Below are positions 1-6,068 of a stretch of DNA of 15,051 bases, piece after piece. The DNA lies in NCBI GenBank assembly GCA_018065885.1, contig JAGHSL010000091.1, positions 1-15,051 of the forward strand, given 5' to 3'. The stretch is from Candidatus Limimorpha equi (lineage in GTDB: Bacteria > Bacteroidota > Bacteroidia > Bacteroidales > F082). Below the pieces are notes generated by a model, which had not been told where the DNA came from, did not search any database, and saw only the letters and a list, made by a program, of their open reading frames with translations. Each line of letters starts with the position of its first letter. Position 1 is the stretch's first letter. The translations under genes and the position numbers were made by a program.

Positions 1-206
1 TGTCTTGAACAATTTGAATTGGCTACGCCGAAGAAATGCTTTGCATTCAACGCAAGTTAAATCTTTCAAAATCCGTATTTAAAATCATTCAAAAATCCAT
101 GTTTACTATCCTATATACAATCCTATCTAACTCGAAACCAAAGATTTTTGATAGATTTTTTGACTTGATTTTTATAGATTTCTTGCCGTAGGCAATCCCA
201 AAACAT
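1..206. other. AT-rich intergenic edge with imperfect inverted repeat
   Basis: No gene is visible here. The stretch is AT-rich, with degenerate direct words (AAATCTTTCAAAATCC near 60-75 and a similar word near 81-98). Two arms, 18-37 and 178-196, are imperfect reverse complements: ATTGGCTACGCCGAAGAAAT against ATTGCCTACGGCAAGAAAT when both are read in the same sense. A small TTGCC-GTA-GGCAA hairpin lies at 183-195, just past the iorB stop codon, but it lacks a clear U-tract on either strand. No target-site duplication is evident, so calling it a mobile element is not supported. Confidence 0.4.
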
Positions 207-782
207 TTACTTCTTATCCGTTGCCTGTGCATAACCGGCACGGACAGCCTGAATGTTCACATCGACGACTTCCTGACCTTTCTTGCCGAAGATATGGGCA
301 ATGGCTTCTTCAACCTTGCTCAGTTCGATGCCGAGGTAAGGAACGGTAGCGCCCAAAAGCACCATGTTTGAACGGGCCTTAATCTGCTTGGCGATTTCGT
401 TGGCATTGAAGGAGACCACATGAGGGAACTTCTTCAGTTCGGCTTCAATCTTCTCCATTTCAGGATAATTCTTGATGTTGACGAATGGGTCGGAGTTGGT
501 GATGATCCAACCTTCCTTATTCAGCCAAGGCAGATAACGGAGTGATTCCATCGGTTCGCTCGACAGGATGATGTCGGCCTGACCTTCAGGAATGACATCG
601 GCGAAAATCTCATTGTCGGAGAGTCTCAGATGAGAGAACACCGAACCGCCACGCTGTGACATGCCGTGAATTTCTGACTGTTTCAGGTTCATGCCCATAT
701 TCAATGCTGCATCGGAAATAATCTTTGCGACAGAAACGATACCATCGCCACCAACGCCACACAATATAATGTCTTTTTTCAT
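207..782 (-). CDS. iorB: Indolepyruvate:ferredoxin oxidoreductase, beta subunit (IorB)
   Basis: This is the small subunit of the thiamine-diphosphate enzyme that oxidatively decarboxylates indolepyruvate and other aryl-pyruvates to aryl-acetyl-CoA, reducing ferredoxin; with CoA and ferredoxin it can also run reductively. The 191-residue protein has the fold signature of the 2-oxoacid oxidoreductase gamma domain: a glycine-rich GVGGDG at residues 9-14 and the family motif SEIHGMSQRGGSV at 36-48. I chose ATG at 782 (MKKDIIL...) because the longer frame adds only two residues from a TTG codon at 788, and 782 starts directly at the first beta strand. It lies 63 bases downstream of iorA on the same strand, so the two are probably co-transcribed. 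The gap between them holds a tandem 7-8-nt repeat array that ends at this start codon. The cytoplasmic location is inferred from the absence of a signal peptide. Family and function are well supported; substrate range is inferred from the family. Confidence 0.93.
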   Translation of the reverse strand: MKKDIILCGVGGDGIVSVAKIISDAALNMGMNLKQSEIHGMSQRGGSVFSHLRLSDNEIFADVIPEGQADIILSSEPMESLRYLPWLNKEGWIITNSDPFVNIKNYPEMEKIEAELKKFPHVVSFNANEIAKQIKARSNMVLLGATVPYLGIELSKVEEAIAHIFGKKGQEVVDVNIQAVRAGYAQATDKK

Positions 783-826
783 ATTCAATGATTTAAAGAT
801 TTAAGATTTAAATATTTAAAGATTCG
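783..826 (-). repeat. AAAT-initial 7-8-nt tandem units leading into iorB
   Basis: Read on the minus strand, the gap immediately before the iorB ATG consists of five to six 7-8-nt units, mostly beginning AAAT (for example AAATATTT, AAATCTT, AAATCTTT, AAATCATT), running into the start codon. The same kind of unit, in the same orientation relative to coding, precedes the gene at 4517. It may act as an unstructured AU-rich leader that favours ribosome entry; that role is inference. Confidence 0.6.
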
Positions 827-845
827 CTTCTCAGCAAGCACATGA

Positions 846-2426
846 TTATTTCTTCAGATGCTTTTTGAGTTCCACCAAGCAAGTGCGGTGAGGAATGATG
901 ACCGAAACGCCATTGTAGTTGACTTCTTCTTCGATGATCTTCACGTTCTCTTCATGGAATTTTGGCAGCGGATTGATGTCGCGGATATGTTCAGGAGCAA
1001 CGCCCAAGCCTTCGCAAATCTGGCGCAACTTGTTGTTGGCCGATGAAGGCTGACCGCCTGTCATAGCCGTAATGTCGTTATCGAGAATCATGACGACGAC
1101 GTTAGCCTTTTCGTTGACGCAGTCGAGCAGGCCTGTCATGCCGCTGTGACCGAAAGTACCGTCACCGATAACTGCAACTGCTGGGAAGATACCGACTTCC
1201 GAAGCACCCTTAGCCATGGTAATTGAAGCACCCATGCAAACGGTGGTCTGGATAGCACCCATGTTGAAGCCCAAAGTGTAGCAGCCGATATCGCCGAACA
1301 CCTTGCCGCCCTTGTGGTTAGCCATGACAGCGTTCAAAGCCGTGTAGCTGTCGACGTGAGGGCAACCCTGGCACAACGCCGGAGGACGATTGACGACGAC
1401 TTCAGGAACCGTGTATTCGCCAGCGGCCTTCATGCCGAGAGCCTTAGCCACCTTTTCGGCATTCAGTTCGCCATCGCGGCGGATGGTTTCGTCCAAACGA
1501 CCCATGACTTTCTTGCCTTTGCCGAGGAAACCCTTCACCTGTTCTTCAACGAACGGCTGACCGTCTTCGAGGACGAGGATTTCGTCACATTCGTCATACA
1601 GCTTGTTAATCATATTGTATGGCAAAGGATATTGCGTGACCTTCACAACCGGATAAAGGCACTTGCCATCGGCGAAGTTTTCCATCAAATAGTTGTAAGC
1701 GATACCCGTTGTAATGATACCCAATTTCTTGTTTTCGCCTTCAAAATACTTGTTGTAGCCTGATTCTTCAGAAGCCTTCATGAAATTCGGCTGCTTGTCG
1801 ATCAAGGTTCTGTAAAGGCGTTTTGCATTGGCTGGGAGCAGCACAAACGACTTGGCATCAGCTGGTTCGCTGATTTCGTTCTGCTTGCGGACCGGCTTGC
1901 GCACGATACCTGAACGGCTGTGGGCCAAACGGGTAGGAATGCGGTAAAGCACCGGTGTGCCGAGGGTTTCACTCAGTTCGTAGCCGAAGTGAACCATGTC
2001 GTAGGCTTCCTGCTGGTTTGATGGTTCCAGCATTGGAATCATAGCCCAGTGACCATAGTAACGGCTGTCCTGTTCGTCTTGTGACGAGAACATGCTCGGG
2101 TCGTCGGCGACAACGACGAGCAAGCCCTTCGTGCCGATGATGGCCGAGTTCATGAATGGGTCGCCGCACACGTTCAGACCGACGTGCTTCATGCAAGTCA
2201 TGGCACGTTTGCCGGCGTAAGCCACACCGATAGAGGCTTCGAGAGCCGTCTTTTCGTTGGCGCACCAATTGGCCTTAATGCCAAGTTCCTTGGCTTCCTT
2301 TGAGTTTCTGACGTAATCTGTAATCTGGGTTGAAGGCGTGCCTGGATAGCTGTTTATCGCGCTGCCGCCTGCATCGATAAAGCCTTGAGCAATGGCTTCA
2401 TCGCCTAGTAACAATAATTTCTCCAT
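846..2426 (-). CDS. iorA: Indolepyruvate:ferredoxin oxidoreductase, alpha subunit (IorA), short form without ferredoxin domain
   Basis: This is the large, thiamine-diphosphate-binding subunit, 526 residues. The N-terminal pyrimidine-binding part carries the family signature GDEAIAQGFIDAGG...YPGTPS near residues 8-32, followed by MKHVGLNVCGDP and ADDPSMFSSQDEQDSRYYG, both hallmarks of IorA. The C-terminal part has the ThDP/Mg motif: GDG at 421-423, then LDN about 25 residues later (VVMILDNDITAMTGG). The pair C352/C355 (LCQGCPH) matches the conserved RPPxLCxGCPH segment. Archaeal IorA proteins are longer and end in a 2[4Fe-4S] ferredoxin domain; this one stops at HRTCLVELKKHLKK, where that domain would begin, so it has no CxxCxxCxxxCP cluster. 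It is transcribed ahead of iorB, and its own promoter-like element lies at 2467-2474. In Bacteroidota it is expected to act on aromatic 2-oxoacids produced by transamination; this is a family-based inference. Confidence 0.94.
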   Translation of the reverse strand: MEKLLLLGDEAIAQGFIDAGGSAINSYPGTPSTQITDYVRNSKEAKELGIKANWCANEKTALEASIGVAYAGKRAMTCMKHVGLNVCGDPFMNSAIIGTKGLLVVVADDPSMFSSQDEQDSRYYGHWAMIPMLEPSNQQEAYDMVHFGYELSETLGTPVLYRIPTRLAHSRSGIVRKPVRKQNEISEPADAKSFVLLPANAKRLYRTLIDKQPNFMKASEESGYNKYFEGENKKLGIITTGIAYNYLMENFADGKCLYPVVKVTQYPLPYNMINKLYDECDEILVLEDGQPFVEEQVKGFLGKGKKVMGRLDETIRRDGELNAEKVAKALGMKAAGEYTVPEVVVNRPPALCQGCPHVDSYTALNAVMANHKGGKVFGDIGCYTLGFNMGAIQTTVCMGASITMAKGASEVGIFPAVAVIGDGTFGHSGMTGLLDCVNEKANVVVMILDNDITAMTGGQPSSANNKLRQICEGLGVAPEHIRDINPLPKFHEENVKIIEEEVNYNGVSVIIPHRTCLVELKKHLKK

Positions 2427-2466
2427 TTGTTAATGTGTATCTTTTAATTCAAAAATTCATTTGGCA

Positions 2467-2474
2467 CAAAGATA
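2467..2474 (-). promoter_or_regulatory. Bacteroidota-type -7 element upstream of iorA
   Basis: On the minus strand this reads TATCTTTG, an exact match to the Bacteroidota -7 consensus TAnnTTTG, followed by TGCC. It lies about 40 bases before the iorA start codon. No convincing TTTG/TTG -33 element sits at the usual spacing (only a TTCG-like word), so the call rests on the -7 box and position. Confidence 0.5.
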
Positions 2475-2524
2475 CAAAATCTTTTGATACGAAAAACGAA
2501 TTATTCAAAATAGATTCTCTTATT

Positions 2525-4273
2525 TTACTTAACTTTCACAATCTTAACCACTTGCTTATTTTCAAAAGCTTTGCCGTAATAGAGGAAATACACGCCTTGG
2601 CGCAACGAACTGAGGTCGATTGCCGTCTCTTTCACAAAACGCACATTCGGCACGACTTCGCGGCCACACACATCATAAAGAGAAGCATCATAAAAGCCTT
2701 GCCCGTCAACATGGATGCGGATGAAATCATTGGCGGGATTCGGATACACGCCGAAAGCTGGTTCCGGCTCGGGCGGTTCGGGGAATTTTGCCTCCCATTT
2801 CGCTTCCCAACCTGCTGCATTTGTGGCACAATCGGAGCGGAACTCGATGCACATCACATTGCCCGAAGCAACAACACTGCCCGGCAATTTCGTGTTCCAT
2901 CGCCCGATTTTCGGCGCATATTCATCTTCGCCATCATAAATCCAAAGGAAATCGTAATCGGTTTCAAGACGGAACGATTTGAAATCAATTTGAATCCTTG
3001 AGCCTTCAGGACCGCGAATCACCCACAATTTGCGTTCATCGTCGCCATAGTTTTTGTGGTTCAACTCGCCCTGTTCGCCTTCCAAAACCGTTGCCGCAGT
3101 GCCTTGATTGATAAGTTTGTAGTAATAGTTCCAATCCCAATACGGGCCTGGGTCGGTGTGCGACTGGTCGGGATAATGCTGATGGCCACGGATTTTTGTG
3201 CAAGCCGACTCGCCGCCCAGACTATGCAAGCCTTCATTCAGACGGATGCCGCTGTCGAGTGTGTCGCGGTAAAAAGTGTGATGACCATCAATCGTCTCAT
3301 AACGCGAGCAGATGTCGCGCACCAAATCAGCCGAAGATTTGTACATGGCATCGGTGAAATAACTGACGATGTCGCCGTACGCTTCATGCTCAATGCCAAT
3401 GGTATAGGCATTGGCGCTGCGGGCGTGCCAAGCCTTGTCGGCCTCGCGCACCATTTGCGTCACCTGACCATCGGAAGAACGGATGACATAATGCGCCGAG
3501 ACCTGCGCATCGCAATTCTTGAACCAACTGATGCAACCGGCGTAAGAACCTTCGGTATAATGAATCACGACACCACTGACGGGATTCGTCCGCTCGCCAA
3601 AATTGCACTCCGGCGCCGGATTCCAAATGGCATTCGGGTAATCCGATTCACCCGAAACCCTGAGACCTTTGGCCGACAAAAACGGCAAATCATCGCCGAA
3701 GACGGATTTTAAATCAATGTCATATTTCTGAAAATCAAATCGTTCCGCCAATACTTCATCATTCAGAAACGAGCAGACGGAATAGAGCATCACATTCATC
3801 GGGAAAACATCCTTTTCCTCCCCCATCGGCAATTCCGAGAGTTCGGAAACGGCCAAAAGGCATGATTTCATTCCTTTGCCATCATAGATTTTTGCAAAAG
3901 CCGAAGCATACGCCATGACATTTGCACTTGGACTTTCCAACATCTCACCGACCTCGATTCCAGAAAGTTGCGACACCGTAAAAAGATTCTCCCTGAAATA
4001 GTTTTTGCCATTTTTCACCAAGCCCATCAAGCCGTATGCGCGCGGCATGGCCGTCGAATCATCGAAAGTGTAGTCGGCATCAGTCAGATGATGGCAATGC
4101 GTATTGGTGAACGAGACCGCTTCCAACAGACCCTTCGGAATCTGCGGAAAAGCCTTATACGCTGCTTCAAAAGCGGATTCATTCAATTGGTAATCAGCAT
4201 CAACATTTCCATTTTGAGCAAAAGCCATCAACGGAAACAAAGCGGATATGATGATAAAAAGCAAACGTCTCAT
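2525..4273 (-). CDS. Exported N-acetylmuramoyl-L-alanine amidase with CUB-like and T9SS sorting domains
   Basis: The product is a secreted peptidoglycan hydrolase of 582 residues. A signal peptide occupies residues 1-19 (MRRLLFIIISALFPLMAFA, then QNG). Residues about 30-170 resemble a lysozyme/transglycosylase-like fold (IPKGLLEAVSFTNTH, then RAYGLMGL), but the position expected for the catalytic Glu is Asn57. Residues about 215-390 are an Amidase_2 (AmpD-type) domain: putative zinc ligands are H238 (VVIHYTEG), H364 (RGHQHYP) and D374 (TDPGPYWDW), with E295 (IGIEHE) as the probable catalytic acid. It would cut the bond between MurNAc and L-Ala. Residues about 395-497 look like a CUB domain (YDFLWIYDG, then FRSDCATNAAGWEA). 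Residues 508-582 begin VYPNPANDFIRI and end QVVKIVKVK, the typical type A T9SS C-terminal sorting domain, so the protein should cross the outer membrane and be released or surface-attached. It is divergent from the pspC-like gene. Whether the target is self or foreign wall is unknown. Confidence 0.9.
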   Translation of the reverse strand: MRRLLFIIISALFPLMAFAQNGNVDADYQLNESAFEAAYKAFPQIPKGLLEAVSFTNTHCHHLTDADYTFDDSTAMPRAYGLMGLVKNGKNYFRENLFTVSQLSGIEVGEMLESPSANVMAYASAFAKIYDGKGMKSCLLAVSELSELPMGEEKDVFPMNVMLYSVCSFLNDEVLAERFDFQKYDIDLKSVFGDDLPFLSAKGLRVSGESDYPNAIWNPAPECNFGERTNPVSGVVIHYTEGSYAGCISWFKNCDAQVSAHYVIRSSDGQVTQMVREADKAWHARSANAYTIGIEHEAYGDIVSYFTDAMYKSSADLVRDICSRYETIDGHHTFYRDTLDSGIRLNEGLHSLGGESACTKIRGHQHYPDQSHTDPGPYWDWNYYYKLINQGTAATVLEGEQGELNHKNYGDDERKLWVIRGPEGSRIQIDFKSFRLETDYDFLWIYDGEDEYAPKIGRWNTKLPGSVVASGNVMCIEFRSDCATNAAGWEAKWEAKFPEPPEPEPAFGVYPNPANDFIRIHVDGQGFYDASLYDVCGREVVPNVRFVKETAIDLSSLRQGVYFLYYGKAFENKQVVKIVKVK

Positions 4274-4292
4274 TGCAAAAGATTATGACTTC

Positions 4293-4321
4293 CAAAAATA
4301 CGGTTTTCTCCTAACTTGCAA
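4293..4321 (-). promoter_or_regulatory. Putative promoter of the amidase gene
   Basis: On the minus strand there is a TTG at 4321-4319, an 18-base spacer, then TATTTTTG at 4300-4293, an exact TAnnTTTG match. The start codon at 4273 is only about 20 bases past the -7 box, implying a very short 5' leader. The spacing is slightly shorter than the commonly quoted 19-21 bases. Confidence 0.5.
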
Positions 4322-4339
4322 GGTTACAACCCTAAATAA

Positions 4340-4373
4340 TTTGCAAAAGCTCCGAAAAAGTTTGCGATATTTG
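4340..4373 (+). promoter_or_regulatory. Putative promoter of the pspC-like operon
   Basis: A TTTG at 4340-4343 is followed after 22 bases by GATATTTG at 4366-4373, one mismatch from TAnnTTTG. A transcript starting near 4380 would have a leader of about 135 bases that contains both repeat modules and the potential hairpin at 4426-4475. It would be divergent from the amidase promoter in the same 243-base gap. Confidence 0.4.
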
Positions 4374-4418
4374 CGGCATCATTGTAACAAATTGAACACT
4401 CGTGCGTATAATGTTAAT

Positions 4419-4475
4419 GGTTATCGGTTATCAGTTTTCAGTTATCGGTTATCGGTCAACTGAAAACCGAAAACC
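4419..4475 (+). repeat. GGTTATCGG/TTTTCAGTT repeat with hairpin potential
   Basis: Short words GGTTATC, GGTTATC, AGTTTTC, AGTTATC, GGTTATC recur in tandem every 7 bases. The tail at 4455-4475 is nearly the reverse complement of 4426-4446 (17 of 21 positions), giving a long potential stem with an 8-base loop. CAACTGAAAACCG at 4457-4469 is the exact reverse complement of a word in the repeat upstream of murB (13086-13098), so the two loci share one repeat family. Confidence 0.7.
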
Positions 4476-4477
4476 TC

Positions 4478-4520
4478 AAATCATTAAATCATAAATCTTT
4501 AAATTTCAAATACCAAATGG
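4478..4520 (+). repeat. AAAT-initial 7-8-nt units leading into the pspC-like gene
   Basis: Six consecutive units all begin AAAT: AAATCATT (4478), AAATCAT (4486), AAATCTTT (4493), and further 7-nt units at 4501 and 4508. The start codon at 4517 lies in the last one (AAATGG, 4515-4520). Orientation is the same relative to the gene as in the array before iorB. Confidence 0.65.
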
Positions 4521-4921
4521 AGAACTACAAGAAACTTCAAAGGAACACCCGCAACAAAGTCCTTGGCGGCGTTTGTTCGGGTTTGGCCGATTATTTCGGC
4601 ATCGACGCAGCCTTAGTCAGAGTGCTGTTTGTCGTCATTCTTCTTTGCGGCGGCACCGGGCTGCTCATCTACTGCATATTATGGATTGCCATGCCCGCCA
4701 ACCGCGACGACCAACCGCAACAGTTTGCAAACCAAGCAGCCGAAACACCTAAAAGCAGCAAAGGAAGCCTCATTGCCGGCCTTACGCTCATCGTCTTAGG
4801 ATTGCTTTTTCTCTTGGGCAACCTCTTTCCGCAATTCAACTGGGAAACCTATTGGCCTGTGCTTTTAATCGCCTTAGGTTTGCTCCTTATCGTTCCACTT
4901 TCAAATAAGACAAAACAATGA
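4517..4921 (+). CDS. PspC-domain membrane protein
   Basis: This is a 134-residue inner-membrane protein. Residues 5-62 form a PspC domain: the typical opening RNTRNKVLGGVCSGLADYFGI, the DAALVRVLFVV helix and a membrane segment at about 33-58 ending LWIAMPAN. After a short polar linker, two further hydrophobic segments (about 83-101 and 112-127, with PQFNWETYWPVLLIALGLLL between and within them) resemble the LiaI/LiaF-type transmembrane module (DUF5668-like). PspC proteins take part in envelope-stress responses in Proteobacteria and occur with LiaF-like proteins in other phyla. The stop codon overlaps the start of the next gene (ATGA, 4918-4921), indicating translational coupling. No PspA or PspB homologue is in the window. 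The domain call is strong; the signal sensed is unknown. Confidence 0.88.
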   Translation: MENYKKLQRNTRNKVLGGVCSGLADYFGIDAALVRVLFVVILLCGGTGLLIYCILWIAMPANRDDQPQQFANQAAETPKSSKGSLIAGLTLIVLGLLFLLGNLFPQFNWETYWPVLLIALGLLLIVPLSNKTKQ

Positions 4922-5877
4922 AAAGCAGAAACTTATTCTTAGGCATCCTCATTCTTTTCATCGGTGTGGTGGCTTTGTTAGCCTCATTGGGCACCATATC
5001 GTTCAGCTGGCAAATCGCATTGCGCCTTTGGCCTTTGCTGCTCATCTTTTTAGGCATCGCCATTCTTCCGGTCAAGGATCTTTTAAAAGCCATTTTGCTG
5101 CTTGTCACCCTTGGCGCTGGCGTTCTTCTTTACCAGAATGAAGCCAAAAACCATCCCGAGAGGAACAACTGGGGCAATTGGTTCAGCAGCTCAAACTGGG
5201 ATTGGGACGACGATGATGATTACGACAACGACAGCGATGACGAATTTGACGAAGGTCCTTATTCACAGCAGTTCTCGGAACCATACGAAGCCTTCACGAA
5301 AGCCACATTGAACATTGATTTCGGTACAGGCGAACTCGAAATCGGGAATCCGTCGGCTGAACTAATCAAGGTGAATTCGGAAAGCAATTTCGCAAAATAC
5401 GATTTCCGCGTGGAGAAACTCGACGAAGAAGCCAATGTGTTCCTCACGGGAAAAGGCAAGACGAAAAACATCAACGGCAGAACCGAAAACAAACTTTATG
5501 TCGCTCTGAGCGACTTCCCAACCTGGGATTTCACCATCAACACGGGAGCCGCTGACTGCGATTTCGACTTCATGCCCTACAAGGTTGAAAGCATCAACAT
5601 CGAGAGTGGCGTGTGCGACATGGACATCCGCCTCGGCGATAAAGGCAGCCACACCACCATGAACATCGAATCGGGCGTTTCGGACATCGACATCGAGGTT
5701 CCGTCCAATGTAGGTTGCAAGATCACGCTTGATTCCGCCATCACGGGCAAGGATTTCGCTGGATTCCAAAAAATAGAAAAAGGTGTCTACCAAACCGACA
5801 ATTTCGGACAGACCGAGCAGCAGATTGTCATCAATCTGGAATGTGGCGTTTCGGATGTTTCAGTGGAAAGATATTGA
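4918..5877 (+). CDS. LiaF/toastrack-like membrane protein with acidic linker
   Basis: The 319-residue product has three hydrophobic segments at about 5-25, 32-50 and 55-72 (LiaF N-terminal-like, with WQIALRLWPLLLIFLGIAIL), then a very acidic linker at 95-113 (WDWDDDDDYDNDSDDEFDEG). Residues about 125-319 form a beta-rich region like the DUF4097/toastrack or LiaF C-terminal domain. It contains repeated strand motifs: INTGAADCDF (207-216), IESGVCDMDI (228-237), IESGVSDIDI (250-259) and LECGVSDVSV (307-316). Because it is translationally coupled to the PspC-domain gene, the two probably form one membrane complex, with the repeat domain as a sensor or scaffold. Which side of the membrane the beta domain faces is not settled from sequence. 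Cell-envelope stress monitoring is inferred from the LiaF and PspC families. Confidence 0.8.
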   Translation: MKSRNLFLGILILFIGVVALLASLGTISFSWQIALRLWPLLLIFLGIAILPVKDLLKAILLLVTLGAGVLLYQNEAKNHPERNNWGNWFSSSNWDWDDDDDYDNDSDDEFDEGPYSQQFSEPYEAFTKATLNIDFGTGELEIGNPSAELIKVNSESNFAKYDFRVEKLDEEANVFLTGKGKTKNINGRTENKLYVALSDFPTWDFTINTGAADCDFDFMPYKVESINIESGVCDMDIRLGDKGSHTTMNIESGVSDIDIEVPSNVGCKITLDSAITGKDFAGFQKIEKGVYQTDNFGQTEQQIVINLECGVSDVSVERY

Positions 5878-5885
5878 CAATCGGA

Positions 5886-5917
5886 TGTGTTGAGACGTTG
5901 CACAACGTCTCAACACA
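5886..5917 (+). terminator. Perfect 15-bp palindromic stem after the PspC/toastrack operon
   Basis: TGTGTTGAGACGTTG (5886-5900), a 2-base spacer CA, then the exact reverse complement (5903-5917). It lies 8 bases past the stop codon, so it is well placed to end or protect the transcript. There is no T-run afterwards (CATGTATCTAATC follows), so it is not a classical intrinsic terminator. It could equally be a dispersed palindromic repeat. Confidence 0.5.
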
Positions 5918-6024
5918 CATGTATCTAATCTCACATGAACGCATTTCTGCCATCTTTTGCATGTCAATGACGAGAGAAAAAAAGATTTAGGTACATGGCT
6001 GAGGGTATCGACCATCTATTTTTG

Positions 6025-6032
6025 TATGTTTG
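6025..6032 (+). promoter_or_regulatory. -7 element upstream of the AlbA_2/ATPase gene
   Basis: TATGTTTG matches TAnnTTTG exactly and is followed by CACAACTAAG. The start codon at 6069 is 36 bases downstream. No TTTG-type -33 box is seen at normal spacing, so an activator may be needed, or the call may be chance. Confidence 0.45.
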
Positions 6033-6068
6033 CACAACTAAGTAATCATATACTATAACCTATTAGAA

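Noticed and set aside
3056..3712. 218-residue plus-strand open frame
   Set aside because: It is wholly antisense to the well-supported amidase gene and shows no recognisable motif.
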